Source: Planctomycetota bacterium
Lineage (GTDB): Bacteria; Planctomycetota; Phycisphaerae; WQYP01
NCBI GenBank assembly: GCA_021852225.1
Contig: JAJZOA010000072.1
Coordinates: forward strand, 1-19,728
Direction of reading: 5' to 3'
DNA length: 19,728 nt
Positions 6,635 to 13,585 of the stretch are shown in pieces. The notes under the pieces are model-generated. The model saw only the letters and a program-made list of their open reading frames with translations, ran no database searches and had not been told where the DNA came from. Positions within the stretch are counted from its first letter, which is position 1; the number at the start of each line of letters is the position of its first letter. A program made the translations under genes and the position numbers.

Positions 6635-6883
6635 TGTTAATATAATTTACTTTTACGCAATCGTAATTTGCGCTCGCCTTTGGCTTTGCCTTCCGCTTCG
6701 CAAAACGGTTAAGATGCGCGTCTGTTAATTTAGCGGCGATTACGACCCGCTCTTTTAAGGTTGAACATCATGTATTTGAATTGTTTAATGGATTGGACTG
6801 CCATTTGTCTTCCATTCCGCCGCGGTCAAGGCTCGGTTAGGTTCAGCGGCAGTTTCTATCGGACTGGCACGTTGGGTTGCGCC

Positions 6884-8152
6884 ATGGGTCGATTCCTGCC
6901 CCTGACGGCACTGGTCATTATTTGGACATTTGCTCAACATGCGGCCACCGCTTCAGCCGCGCACGTGCCGGGACTCTCCCCGGCGTTCATGGCGGCTTTG
7001 CAGGATTTATCCTCTGACCGTTACCAGACGCGGCAAAAAGGCAATCACGAAATTCAGCAATTCCTGGCGGGCCAGATGGCCATCATGATTCAGGCGGTCG
7101 GCCCGGAAAAAGGGAATCGTGTCACCAAAATTCTCCGCTTCAATGTGGAAGTTTCCCGCTGGGCAAAGGCCGTCCTGTCGCTGCCGGTGGCGGCGCGAGC
7201 CAGAATGTTTGAGTGGGGACTTGCCGCTAAACACATCAATACCGTCGCCAAAGCGTTTTCACCTCATCCAAGTGTGCGGGCTGCGGCCGCCAAAGCCATC
7301 GCCCCCTGGACGGGCGCTAACGCGGACTGGCTTTTACTGCGACTTTTATCCGATTCGCATCGGCTGGTCTATCTGGCGGCGATGGATGCCGTTTGGAACC
7401 GCAAACCGACACCGGCCATGGTGCAAGTGGTTTGGCTGAAAGTGATCGCCAATGGCGGTCAATTTATTCCATATAATCCGCAAGGCCGGTTTGTCATGTT
7501 CCACGGACAGAAAATTATTGTCCCGAAAACCAATAATTACTGGGTGCAGCTTCAAGACAGCGTATATGCCGAACAACTGATGGAACATTGGAACCCGCCG
7601 GAATTAACCGGCCTGTTAACCACGGTGGCCCGCCACGCCGCAGAGAACCCGAATGGACCACTGGCAAATTTATTTGCGAATCCGGGCAATACGCAGGTAC
7701 TCGGCTACATCCGGCTTTTCCGACTGGCCAAACCGGTGAGCGCAGTTCCCTATTTCCTGTATTTGCTGAAAACGCCGGGCAAGTTTGGCAGTCAGATGAA
7801 TTTCAACAACACGCCCACCTATTGGGACAGCCACACCAATGTGGTGTATCTGTTGTCCATGACCACAGGCCAAAAGTTGACGTCGCTGGGCTTTTTCCAT
7901 TCGCCCTTTTTTGGCGGGCGATGGCTTTTTCATAACAAAGGTTCCCAGGACAAGGCGATTGAAACACTCTTGAAATTCTTCAAGCAAAAGCATGTGAAAG
8001 AGTGGACCCCGCCTGCGAAATCCGGTGGCAATAGGAAGCCGGTGTTAACACCAGGGCCGATGCCAACCATTCCGCCGGCAGGAATTCAGCTGCAAAAAGG
8101 TGCCGCGAAAAAACTCTTCATCCGTCTTGCGCCGGTGCCGGCCGCAAGATAA
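6884..8152 (+). CDS. Exported HEAT-like repeat protein, function unknown
   Basis: From ATG 6884 the product is 422 residues with a clear signal peptide (MGRFLPLTALVIIWTFAQHA, cleavage near ATASA/A at about residue 25). The first half is helical with HEAT-like patterns: LSSDRYQTRQKGNHEIQQFL at about 42-61, HPSVRAAAAKAI at about 128-139 and DSHRLVYLAAMDAVW after it. Such alpha-solenoids are usually protein-binding scaffolds. The second half has aromatic and Asn/Pro-rich stretches (IIVPKTNNYW, FNNTPTYWDSH) and a Pro-rich tail (LTPGPMPTIPPAG). No catalytic motif is recognised. The frame is also open from TTG 6761 and ATG 6770; ATG 6770 has AAGG ten bases upstream but would give the signal peptide a 38-residue extension. 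It may act in the periplasm or on the surface. kdsA follows after 148 bases with no visible terminator between. Confidence 0.8.
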   Translation: MGRFLPLTALVIIWTFAQHAATASAAHVPGLSPAFMAALQDLSSDRYQTRQKGNHEIQQFLAGQMAIMIQAVGPEKGNRVTKILRFNVEVSRWAKAVLSLPVAARARMFEWGLAAKHINTVAKAFSPHPSVRAAAAKAIAPWTGANADWLLLRLLSDSHRLVYLAAMDAVWNRKPTPAMVQVVWLKVIANGGQFIPYNPQGRFVMFHGQKIIVPKTNNYWVQLQDSVYAEQLMEHWNPPELTGLLTTVARHAAENPNGPLANLFANPGNTQVLGYIRLFRLAKPVSAVPYFLYLLKTPGKFGSQMNFNNTPTYWDSHTNVVYLLSMTTGQKLTSLGFFHSPFFGGRWLFHNKGSQDKAIETLLKFFKQKHVKEWTPPAKSGGNRKPVLTPGPMPTIPPAGIQLQKGAAKKLFIRLAPVPAAR

Positions 8153-8300
8153 GACCGGCCCGCCCGAACCGCCGCACGCGCCACTTGGGCATTTACCGCA
8201 GCATGGGAGTCAGGGCGCCCCGTGCCACCTCGGATCTTTCGCAAAGGCCGTCGGCAAGCTATCTTAATTTTATTGACAATGTTATTTACGTGAGGATTGC

Positions 8301-9119
8301 ATGGCGGTCATAAAAATCGGTTCAGTCAATTGGAATGCCGGACATGACTTTTTGCTGATTGCCGGACCATGCGTGATTGAAAGCCTGTCGGTCTGTCTGA
8401 CCATCGGCGAAAAGACAGCCGCGGTGTGCGCCCGCCATAAAATTCCCTACATTTTCAAAGCCAGCTTTGACAAGGCCAATCGATCCAGCAAGTCGAGTTT
8501 CCGCGGCCACGGCATGGATGAAGGCCTGCGTGTGCTGGAACAAATCCGCGAGAAACTTGGCGTACCCGTCACCACCGATGTACATGAAAGCTCACAAGCC
8601 GCCGCTGTTGGAAGCGCAGTGGACATGTTGCAGATTCCCGCATTCCTGTGTCGGCAAACCGACCTGCTGGTTTCCTGCGGTCAAACCGGCAAGCCTGTGA
8701 ATGTGAAAAAAGGCCAGTTTATGGCCCCATGGGAAATGGGCAACGCGGTGGAAAAGGTTCGTTCCACCGGAAATCCGGGCGTGCTGCTGACCGAACGTGG
8801 CACATTTTTTGGCTACAACCGTCTGGTCAACGACATGACCGGCATTCCCCAAATGCAGGCGCTGGGCGCGCCGGTTCTCATGGATGCCACCCATTCCACA
8901 CAACTGCCCGGCGGCTTAGGAACCGCCACGGGCGGACAGCGCCAATTTGTCGGTTTGCTGGCCGGTGCGGCCACCGCGGCAGGTGCCGATGGCCTGTTTG
9001 TGGAAGTACACCCCGAACCGGAAAAAAGTCCATCCGATGCCGCCACCATTCTGGCGCTGGATCAATTGGAAAGTCTGTTAAAAAAATGTCTGGCGATTCG
9101 TGCCGCCGTTACAGGATAA
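8301..9119 (+). CDS. kdsA: 3-deoxy-D-manno-octulosonate 8-phosphate (Kdo8P) synthase
   Basis: KdsA condenses phosphoenolpyruvate with arabinose 5-phosphate to give Kdo 8-phosphate, the precursor of the Kdo that joins lipid A to the core of lipopolysaccharide. The 272-residue product is full length. It shows IAGPCVIES (20-28), FKASFDKANRSS (52-63), SFRGHG, TTDVHE, QIPAFLCRQTDLL (111-123), NVKKGQF, LTERGTFFGYN, MDATHSTQLPGG (194-205) and EVHPEPEKSPSDA (235-247). Cys24, His198, Glu235 and Asp246 line up with the metal ligands of the metal-dependent class (Aquifex type); the metal-free E. coli type has Asn in place of that Cys. ATG 8301 is preceded by GAGG six bases upstream. It implies a Gram-negative outer membrane. 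Its neighbours are not other Kdo genes. Confidence 0.97.
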   Translation: MAVIKIGSVNWNAGHDFLLIAGPCVIESLSVCLTIGEKTAAVCARHKIPYIFKASFDKANRSSKSSFRGHGMDEGLRVLEQIREKLGVPVTTDVHESSQAAAVGSAVDMLQIPAFLCRQTDLLVSCGQTGKPVNVKKGQFMAPWEMGNAVEKVRSTGNPGVLLTERGTFFGYNRLVNDMTGIPQMQALGAPVLMDATHSTQLPGGLGTATGGQRQFVGLLAGAATAAGADGLFVEVHPEPEKSPSDAATILALDQLESLLKKCLAIRAAVTG

Positions 9120-9198
9120 TAGCTGATTGCAAAATTGCGGCCCAAACCGTCGGCACCGGCCATTTGAGCCGGCGCTTCAGGTGCAGCGGTCGGGCTTT

Positions 9199-10449
9199 CT
9201 ACAACCACCAGCGGAGGCAATAGGCGAGAAAATCGACGATTCGCTGCCAGGTGGATCGGCGGGCGAGATATTCCGCGGTGATCCGGCGACTGTGGCGCAT
9301 CTCATATCCGCAAATACGGCAGGCCGCGCGTGCAAAACGGCGCGAACGGATCACCGCCAGAAATTCCAGATTAATCCAGAGACTGCGCGGGTCCATATTA
9401 GAGGACCCGACCACTGACCACTGGCGGTCCACCACCAGCAGTTTGGTGTGCATCACCCGATTGTCACGTTCAAAAAGGCGGATGCCGGCCCGCAACAGCC
9501 TTTTGTACAGGTGCCGCGCGGCATATTGCGCCACCAGAACATCGGTTCTAGCCGGCAGAATAACACTCATCCGAACCCCGCGGCGCCGCGCGGCCAGCAG
9601 TTGCCCCATCACCCGGCCCACGGGAATAAAATAGGCCATAGCGATAACTATATTCTTGCGGGCACCCCGCAATACATGGCGGTATACACGCGGACCGCGA
9701 CTGAATTTCAGCCCCGGACCGCTGTCAAAAAAATGAATGGAATCTTCGCCATCCACGAGTTTCACCCGGCGATAACGTTTCGGCCGGCGCGACAAATGTT
9801 CGCGCTTGGCGTGTCGCCAGGAACGTTCGAAACTCCCCGCCACCTCGGCTTGTTGCGGGCCAACCAACCGTATATGCAGATCGCGCCAGCCGGTGGTCGG
9901 GGCATGCTGTTCATCCACATTCAGAAAACGCAAATCACGGCCGTGGTCCACAATATTCATGCCGCCAAAGTACGCCGACCGTTCATCGACAATCAGCAGT
10001 TTGCGGTGGTCGCGCCGGTTGAAGATGGTGAAAAAAGAAAATCGCCGCAAGGCTTCCCACACGCTGTGATAGGCATGCACCTTCACGCCGGCGGCGGCCA
10101 TTTCGGCGAAAAATTCCGCTCCCGTGCGCTGGCTGCCCACCGCATCAAACAGCAGCCGCACATCCAGGCCGTCGCGGGCCCGTTGCATCAGGGCCGCGGC
10201 AATGGTACGGCCGCTCTGGTCATTGGCAAAAATATAGGTTTCCAGCCAGATGCAATGTCGGGCAGAATGAATATCATCCAGCATGGCCGTAAACAGCCGC
10301 GGGGCTTCAGTAAAAAGCGTCAATGTGTGACCAGCCACATTCACCGTGGTGCCATCGGAGTTGTCGCTCGGCGGCGGCGAATGAATTGGTTGCGGTATTT
10401 GGGCATCCATACGTTCACCCCGCCGGCCAGCACGCGGACTGGGGCGCAT
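9199..10449 (-). CDS. Cardiolipin synthase, phospholipase D superfamily (ClsA/ClsB-like)
   Basis: The 416-residue protein has two HKD phosphodiesterase motifs: H148-R-K150 with D155 (DHRKLLIVD) followed by GGMN, and H334-T-K336 with D341 (MHTKLLVVD) followed by GSSNMDPRS. That pair is typical of bacterial cardiolipin synthases, which transfer a phosphatidyl group to phosphatidylglycerol or phosphatidylethanolamine at the inner membrane. Typical flanks are also present: WLETYIFANDQSGR and FFTIFNRRDHRK. There is no N-terminal membrane hairpin, so it is closer to the ClsB form; the C-terminus ends in a Trp-rich amphipathic stretch. ATG 10449 is chosen because it overlaps the stop of the upstream cupin gene as TGATG; TTG 10461 is possible. 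It is the last gene of the probable ndk-cupin-PLD operon. Other PLD-type transferases remain possible. Confidence 0.88.
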   Translation of the reverse strand: MRPSPRAGRRGERMDAQIPQPIHSPPPSDNSDGTTVNVAGHTLTLFTEAPRLFTAMLDDIHSARHCIWLETYIFANDQSGRTIAAALMQRARDGLDVRLLFDAVGSQRTGAEFFAEMAAAGVKVHAYHSVWEALRRFSFFTIFNRRDHRKLLIVDERSAYFGGMNIVDHGRDLRFLNVDEQHAPTTGWRDLHIRLVGPQQAEVAGSFERSWRHAKREHLSRRPKRYRRVKLVDGEDSIHFFDSGPGLKFSRGPRVYRHVLRGARKNIVIAMAYFIPVGRVMGQLLAARRRGVRMSVILPARTDVLVAQYAARHLYKRLLRAGIRLFERDNRVMHTKLLVVDRQWSVVGSSNMDPRSLWINLEFLAVIRSRRFARAACRICGYEMRHSRRITAEYLARRSTWQRIVDFLAYCLRWWL

Positions 10450-10814
10450 CAGCGTGAGCAATCCACCGGCTTGTGCACACTGGCCGGAACCATACAGATG
10501 AATTTAAAATCGGCATCCGATCGGTTCTGAAACTGATGCATCTCATTGGCCGGCACATAGACCACATCGCCCGGATTCAAAACAGTTTCTCCGCCGGGAC
10601 CAATCGCCACGCCCTTCCCGGCCAGCACAAGAACTTCATGTTCATAATTATGCTGATGATGCGGTGTGTGGCCGCCCGGTGCCACCGTGAATTTTCGCAT
10701 AGCAAAATTCGGGCAGTTTTCCGCAGGCCCCAGCAGCATCTGCATACGCACGTCGGCGGCTCCGGGCATTGTGACCGGGGCGGAATCTATCTGTGATTCG
10801 CGTTTTACAATCAT
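10449..10814 (-). CDS. Small cupin-domain metal-binding protein
   Basis: This 121-residue single-domain cupin matches the first conserved motif exactly: Gly47, His53, His55, Glu60 and Gly67 (PGGHTPHHQHNYEHE). The second is PGDVVYVPANEMHQFQN with His93, where Asn90 replaces the usual Gly. His53, His55, Glu60 and His93 would bind one divalent metal inside a beta-barrel. Small cupins of this kind act as dioxygenases, isomerases, sugar-binding or stress proteins; nothing in the sequence picks one. ATG 10814 has AGGAG ten bases upstream. It lies 38 bases after ndk and its stop overlaps the PLD start (TGATG), so the three genes are probably translated from one mRNA. Confidence 0.9.
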   Translation of the reverse strand: MIVKRESQIDSAPVTMPGAADVRMQMLLGPAENCPNFAMRKFTVAPGGHTPHHQHNYEHEVLVLAGKGVAIGPGGETVLNPGDVVYVPANEMHQFQNRSDADFKFICMVPASVHKPVDCSR

Positions 10815-10852
10815 GTAAGCTTCTCCTGTCGGTGGCGGCCGACACCATCGGT

Positions 10853-11323
10853 TTATTGTGGCTTGCCGCTGTCCATATCATACACCCAGGCGGCGGATGC
10901 AATCCCGTCATTCTGAATTTCACCGGGCGTGAAAAACCGTTTGATTTCCGCCGCCGCGGCCTCCGGAGAATCGCTGCCATGAATCAGATTAAAACTGCTG
11001 GAAAGCCCGAAATCTCCACGAATGGTACCCGGTTCGGCCTTAAACCCGAATGTGGCACCCATCAATTTTCGACACACTTCAATTGCATTGTTCCCCTGAA
11101 GCACCAGCAGCACCACAGGGCCACTGGTCATAAATTTCACCAGCGAAGGATAAAATGGCCTGCTCTGGTGCATGGCATAATGATCGGCGGCCAGCGCCGG
11201 CGTAAGCCGCGTGAGTTTCATGGCCGCAATTTGCAGCCCCTTGGCTTCCAGCCGTGAAATAATGGTTCCGACGAGTCCGCGCCCCACCGCGTCGGGCTTG
11301 AGAATAATGAGTGTGCGTTCCAT
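10853..11323 (-). CDS. ndk: Nucleoside diphosphate kinase
   Basis: Ndk moves the gamma-phosphate of ATP to other (d)NDPs through a phosphohistidine and so balances nucleotide pools in the cytosol. The 156-residue protein is full length. It begins MERTLIILKPDAVGRGLVG and has RPFYPSLVKFMTSGPVV, GATFGFKAEPGTIRGDFG and the active-site NLIHGSDSPEAAAAEI with His115. The C-terminal part is slightly longer than the 140-residue short forms. ATG 11323 has GGAG eight bases upstream; the open frame continues to 11365 but the family start is at 11323. It is the first gene of a three-gene reverse-strand cluster with the cupin and PLD genes. Upstream AT-rich sequence near 11380-11400 may hold the promoter, but no good -35/-10 pair is clear. 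Confidence 0.97.
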   Translation of the reverse strand: MERTLIILKPDAVGRGLVGTIISRLEAKGLQIAAMKLTRLTPALAADHYAMHQSRPFYPSLVKFMTSGPVVLLVLQGNNAIEVCRKLMGATFGFKAEPGTIRGDFGLSSSFNLIHGSDSPEAAAAEIKRFFTPGEIQNDGIASAAWVYDMDSGKPQ

Positions 11324-11619
11324 TCTGTTTTCTCCGCTGCAAAATTTGGTCAGACCGGCCGTCACCAGTCTTTCGTTTGAATAATGTTACGCGAAAAATA
11401 TCTTCCCGAAAAGCGGAATCCGCGAGGCCTGGGGCAAATATCCAGCCCCGGCGCTGTGGACGCCCGTCAGTGGCGGCGGCAATGCCAGGCCTTTATTCCA
11501 TAAGTCGCGGCCCTCGGCCGACAAATATCGGCCTTAAAGCGGGGACAGGTCAAATGACGAAGCTGCAGTCTTAAATTTGAAATGGGCATTCACGTTCTGA
11601 CCTGGTTTTCCAAGTCGAA
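11324..11619. other. Intergenic region upstream of ndk
   Basis: Nearly 300 bases hold no supportable gene. It contains an imperfectly extended inverted pair (11546-11552/11598-11604) and a 6-bp hairpin GGCCGA/TCGGCC (11516-11521/11528-11533) without a T-run. The ndk promoter and the end of the upstream transcript must lie here. Confidence 0.4.
11546..11604. repeat. Short inverted repeat CAGGTCA...TGACCTG, possible REP-like or MITE remnant
   Basis: CAGGTCA (11546-11552) and TGACCTG (11598-11604) are perfect inverted ends around 45 bases. The left end is preceded by GGGGA, giving GGGGACAGGTCA. I remember GGGGACAGGTC-type ends near REP-associated (IS200-like) transposases, but no transposase or second copy is in the window. 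Confidence 0.3.
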
Positions 11620-12342
11620 TTAGGGAATCGAACTATCCACACTGCTGTTGGTCAAATGCACACCTTTGATCAGTTTCCGCCAGTTCACAACCGGCAAAAC
11701 CCTTGTCATGTGCGCGGCCGCCTGTTGAATAGCCGGCGTAACTTTCAAATGAACGGCTTTCACGTAAACAATCCCGCCGAGTTTTTCGCCCAGCTTTCCC
11801 TCTATGCGTTTGTACATCAGCAGGTTGTAACGGTGGTGCGCGGTGCGGACATACAGTGGCGCAATCAGCGTTCCGGTGACCGTCTTTCCATTCACCATGG
11901 TAAAGCGGTATGCAAAACTGATCCGCGGCTTGGTCAAGCCGGAATAGACTTTTATATCGCTTCCCTCCTGCTGCCATCGCCACTGGCGGATCAGATGGGC
12001 ACGAATAATTTTAACATGGATCGACTTGATCAACCGTATATCCATATCGCGGTATTGTTTAATGTTATCGAGCCAGACCCGGAACGGCGTGCGCAGCGTT
12101 GTCCAGATTTTTCCGGTGAGTACCCGCCCGTCACTTAATTCCACTGTTCCCTGGCGCACGCCCAGTGCCAGTCCTTCGTGCGCATGGGCAAACGGATTGG
12201 CCTGGGCCGGCGCGAATTTCGTGCCCGGGGACTTGGCATTCTGCGCATTGTTGAGCAGTGAATTCAGGCTTTGGCCGTTCACCCGACCGCAAGCGACAAC
12301 ACAGGCCAGCACCAGCAGGCAGCCGCACAGTCGCCCCATCAT
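11620..12342 (-). CDS. Exported protein with a duplicated small beta module, function unknown
   Basis: From ATG 12342 the product has 240 residues and begins with an export signal (MMGRLCGCLLVLACVVACGR). VVAC at 15-18 could be a lipobox, making it a lipoprotein; otherwise signal peptidase I may cut nearby. After a low-complexity spacer, two similar modules follow. Module 1 has DGRVLTGKI at 71-79 and IKSIHV at 105-110. Module 2 has NGKTVTGTL at 151-159 and VKAVHL at 194-199. Both look like small SH3-like beta domains, the type where a sheet opens with 'DG..ltG.i'. No catalytic residues are evident and the family is not recognised. ATG 12429, with GGGAG upstream, is an alternative start but would overlap tilS and add a long basic extension. 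It is divergent from tilS. No terminator is obvious downstream. Confidence 0.7.
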   Translation of the reverse strand: MMGRLCGCLLVLACVVACGRVNGQSLNSLLNNAQNAKSPGTKFAPAQANPFAHAHEGLALGVRQGTVELSDGRVLTGKIWTTLRTPFRVWLDNIKQYRDMDIRLIKSIHVKIIRAHLIRQWRWQQEGSDIKVYSGLTKPRISFAYRFTMVNGKTVTGTLIAPLYVRTAHHRYNLLMYKRIEGKLGEKLGGIVYVKAVHLKVTPAIQQAAAHMTRVLPVVNWRKLIKGVHLTNSSVDSSIP

Positions 12343-12418
12343 GCGGCCGCACGTGATGGGCCGGGCAGCCCGTCGTGGCAGCGGAGCGGATTTCCCGTTA
12401 CACTTCCTGCTGTACATC

Positions 12419-13585
12419 ATGGATACCATTATGCCCGCTCCCACCGGTCTAATTCAACAGCTCGACCAGTTTCTACATAAAAATGCTCTGCTTGCGCCGC
12501 GGAGCCGTATTCTGGTTGCCTGCTCGGGCGGGGCGGACTCCATGGCGCTTCTGCATCTGCTTTGCTGCGTGAATCAATCCAGATTCTGGAAATGGAAACT
12601 CATTATCGGCCACGTCAATCATGGCTTGCGGGGCCGCGAAAGCCGTGCCGATGAGGCCCTTGTGCGACAAACGGCAAAGACCCTGGGCCTGCCGCTGGAA
12701 CTGCGACGGTTAAAATGGCCACGGCACCCGCGCACAACCGGGAATCGGCAACCGCAAATCAGTGAAAATGCCGCCCGCATGGCGCGTCTGGCCGCTCTTC
12801 AAGCCATGGCCCGGAAACGCCGCTGCACTGTCGTGGCCATGGCCCATCACGCCGATGACCAGGCGGAAACCGTCCTGCTTCGCCTGTTGCGCGGTGCCGG
12901 CACCGGCGGTCTGTCCGGCATCCGGCCATGTCGCCGTCTTGGAACGCTTCATTTGGTTCGTCCGCTGCTCGGCTGGTCGCGCGCCGCATTGCGCCACTGG
13001 CTCCAAAGCCAGAATCATTCCTGGCGCGAGGACAAAAGCAATCAGAACGCACGGTTCTTGCGCAATCGAATACGATTGGAACTTCTTCCCCTGCTGGAAA
13101 GCTATCAGCCGGGAATTCGCAAAGTGCTGGTGAACATGGCCGCCCGCCAGCGCAGCACACACAGCTTCCTGATGCGGCATAGCCGCCACCTGTTGCGGCG
13201 CTGTCTGCTGCGGAAAACATCGCGAGCGTGGGATCTCGACGCCCGCCGACTGCTTGCGGCATCTGGGGATGCTGCGGCCATGGTATTGCGGAGCGGCATT
13301 GCCGCACTGGGCGGAAAAAAAGATCGAATCTCCGGCACCATACTGACCGAATTGCTGGATCAGTTGCGCCAGACGCCGCACCCGGTTCGTCGGCAATTTT
13401 CCGGCCCTGTGAATATTGAATCGCGTCGTGGCATCGTGCGCATCTCCCGTGGCGGTCCACCAGCACCAAACCGACAGAAATCCGTCCGGTCGGCTGCGTC
13501 CGGCCAACCAAAGTCTGACGGGAAACCCGGTAAAAAGCCCCGGCGTGCTCCAGCTCGCCGCATAACCCGAAAGGCGATAGCATGA
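12419..13585 (+). CDS. tilS: tRNA(Ile)-lysidine synthetase
   Basis: TilS joins lysine to C34 of tRNA-Ile(CAU) with ATP, changing it to read AUA; it is essential in most bacteria. From ATG 12419 the protein has 388 residues. It has the PP-loop SGGADS at 36-41, VNHGLRGRESRADE, the family motif MAHHADDQAETVLLRLLRGAGTGGLSG, RPLL, and WREDKSNQNARFLRNRIR before the C-terminal part. That part is shorter and less typical than in E. coli and ends in a Lys/Arg-rich tail (about the last 45 residues). ATG 12431 is an equally possible start; neither has a strong ribosome site. The stop overlaps the next gene's start as ATGA, so the two genes are probably coupled. Confidence 0.93.
   Translation: MDTIMPAPTGLIQQLDQFLHKNALLAPRSRILVACSGGADSMALLHLLCCVNQSRFWKWKLIIGHVNHGLRGRESRADEALVRQTAKTLGLPLELRRLKWPRHPRTTGNRQPQISENAARMARLAALQAMARKRRCTVVAMAHHADDQAETVLLRLLRGAGTGGLSGIRPCRRLGTLHLVRPLLGWSRAALRHWLQSQNHSWREDKSNQNARFLRNRIRLELLPLLESYQPGIRKVLVNMAARQRSTHSFLMRHSRHLLRRCLLRKTSRAWDLDARRLLAASGDAAAMVLRSGIAALGGKKDRISGTILTELLDQLRQTPHPVRRQFSGPVNIESRRGIVRISRGGPPAPNRQKSVRSAASGQPKSDGKPGKKPRRAPARRITRKAIA

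Larger units (their letters stand above)
6185..6883. other. Long divergent intergenic region with an AT-rich island
   Basis: About 700 bases (585 if the forward gene starts at 6770) separate the PEP-CTERM gene (-) and the secreted HEAT-like gene (+). Features seen are a perfect hairpin palindrome at 6342-6363, a 10-bp palindrome CCAGGCCTGG at 6546-6555, and an island at about 6565-6660 that is mostly A and T and contains another perfect inverted repeat. Two small overlapping ORFs on opposite strands near 6223-6477 lack ribosome sites and are not called. Confidence 0.5.

Noticed and set aside
8273..8278. TTGACA as a -35 box for kdsA
   Set aside because: It is only about 22 bases from the start codon, so a -10 at normal spacing would fall on the ribosome site and ATG.
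11516..11533. GGCCGA/TCGGCC hairpin as a terminator
   Set aside because: A 6-bp stem with no T-run on either strand; too weak to call.
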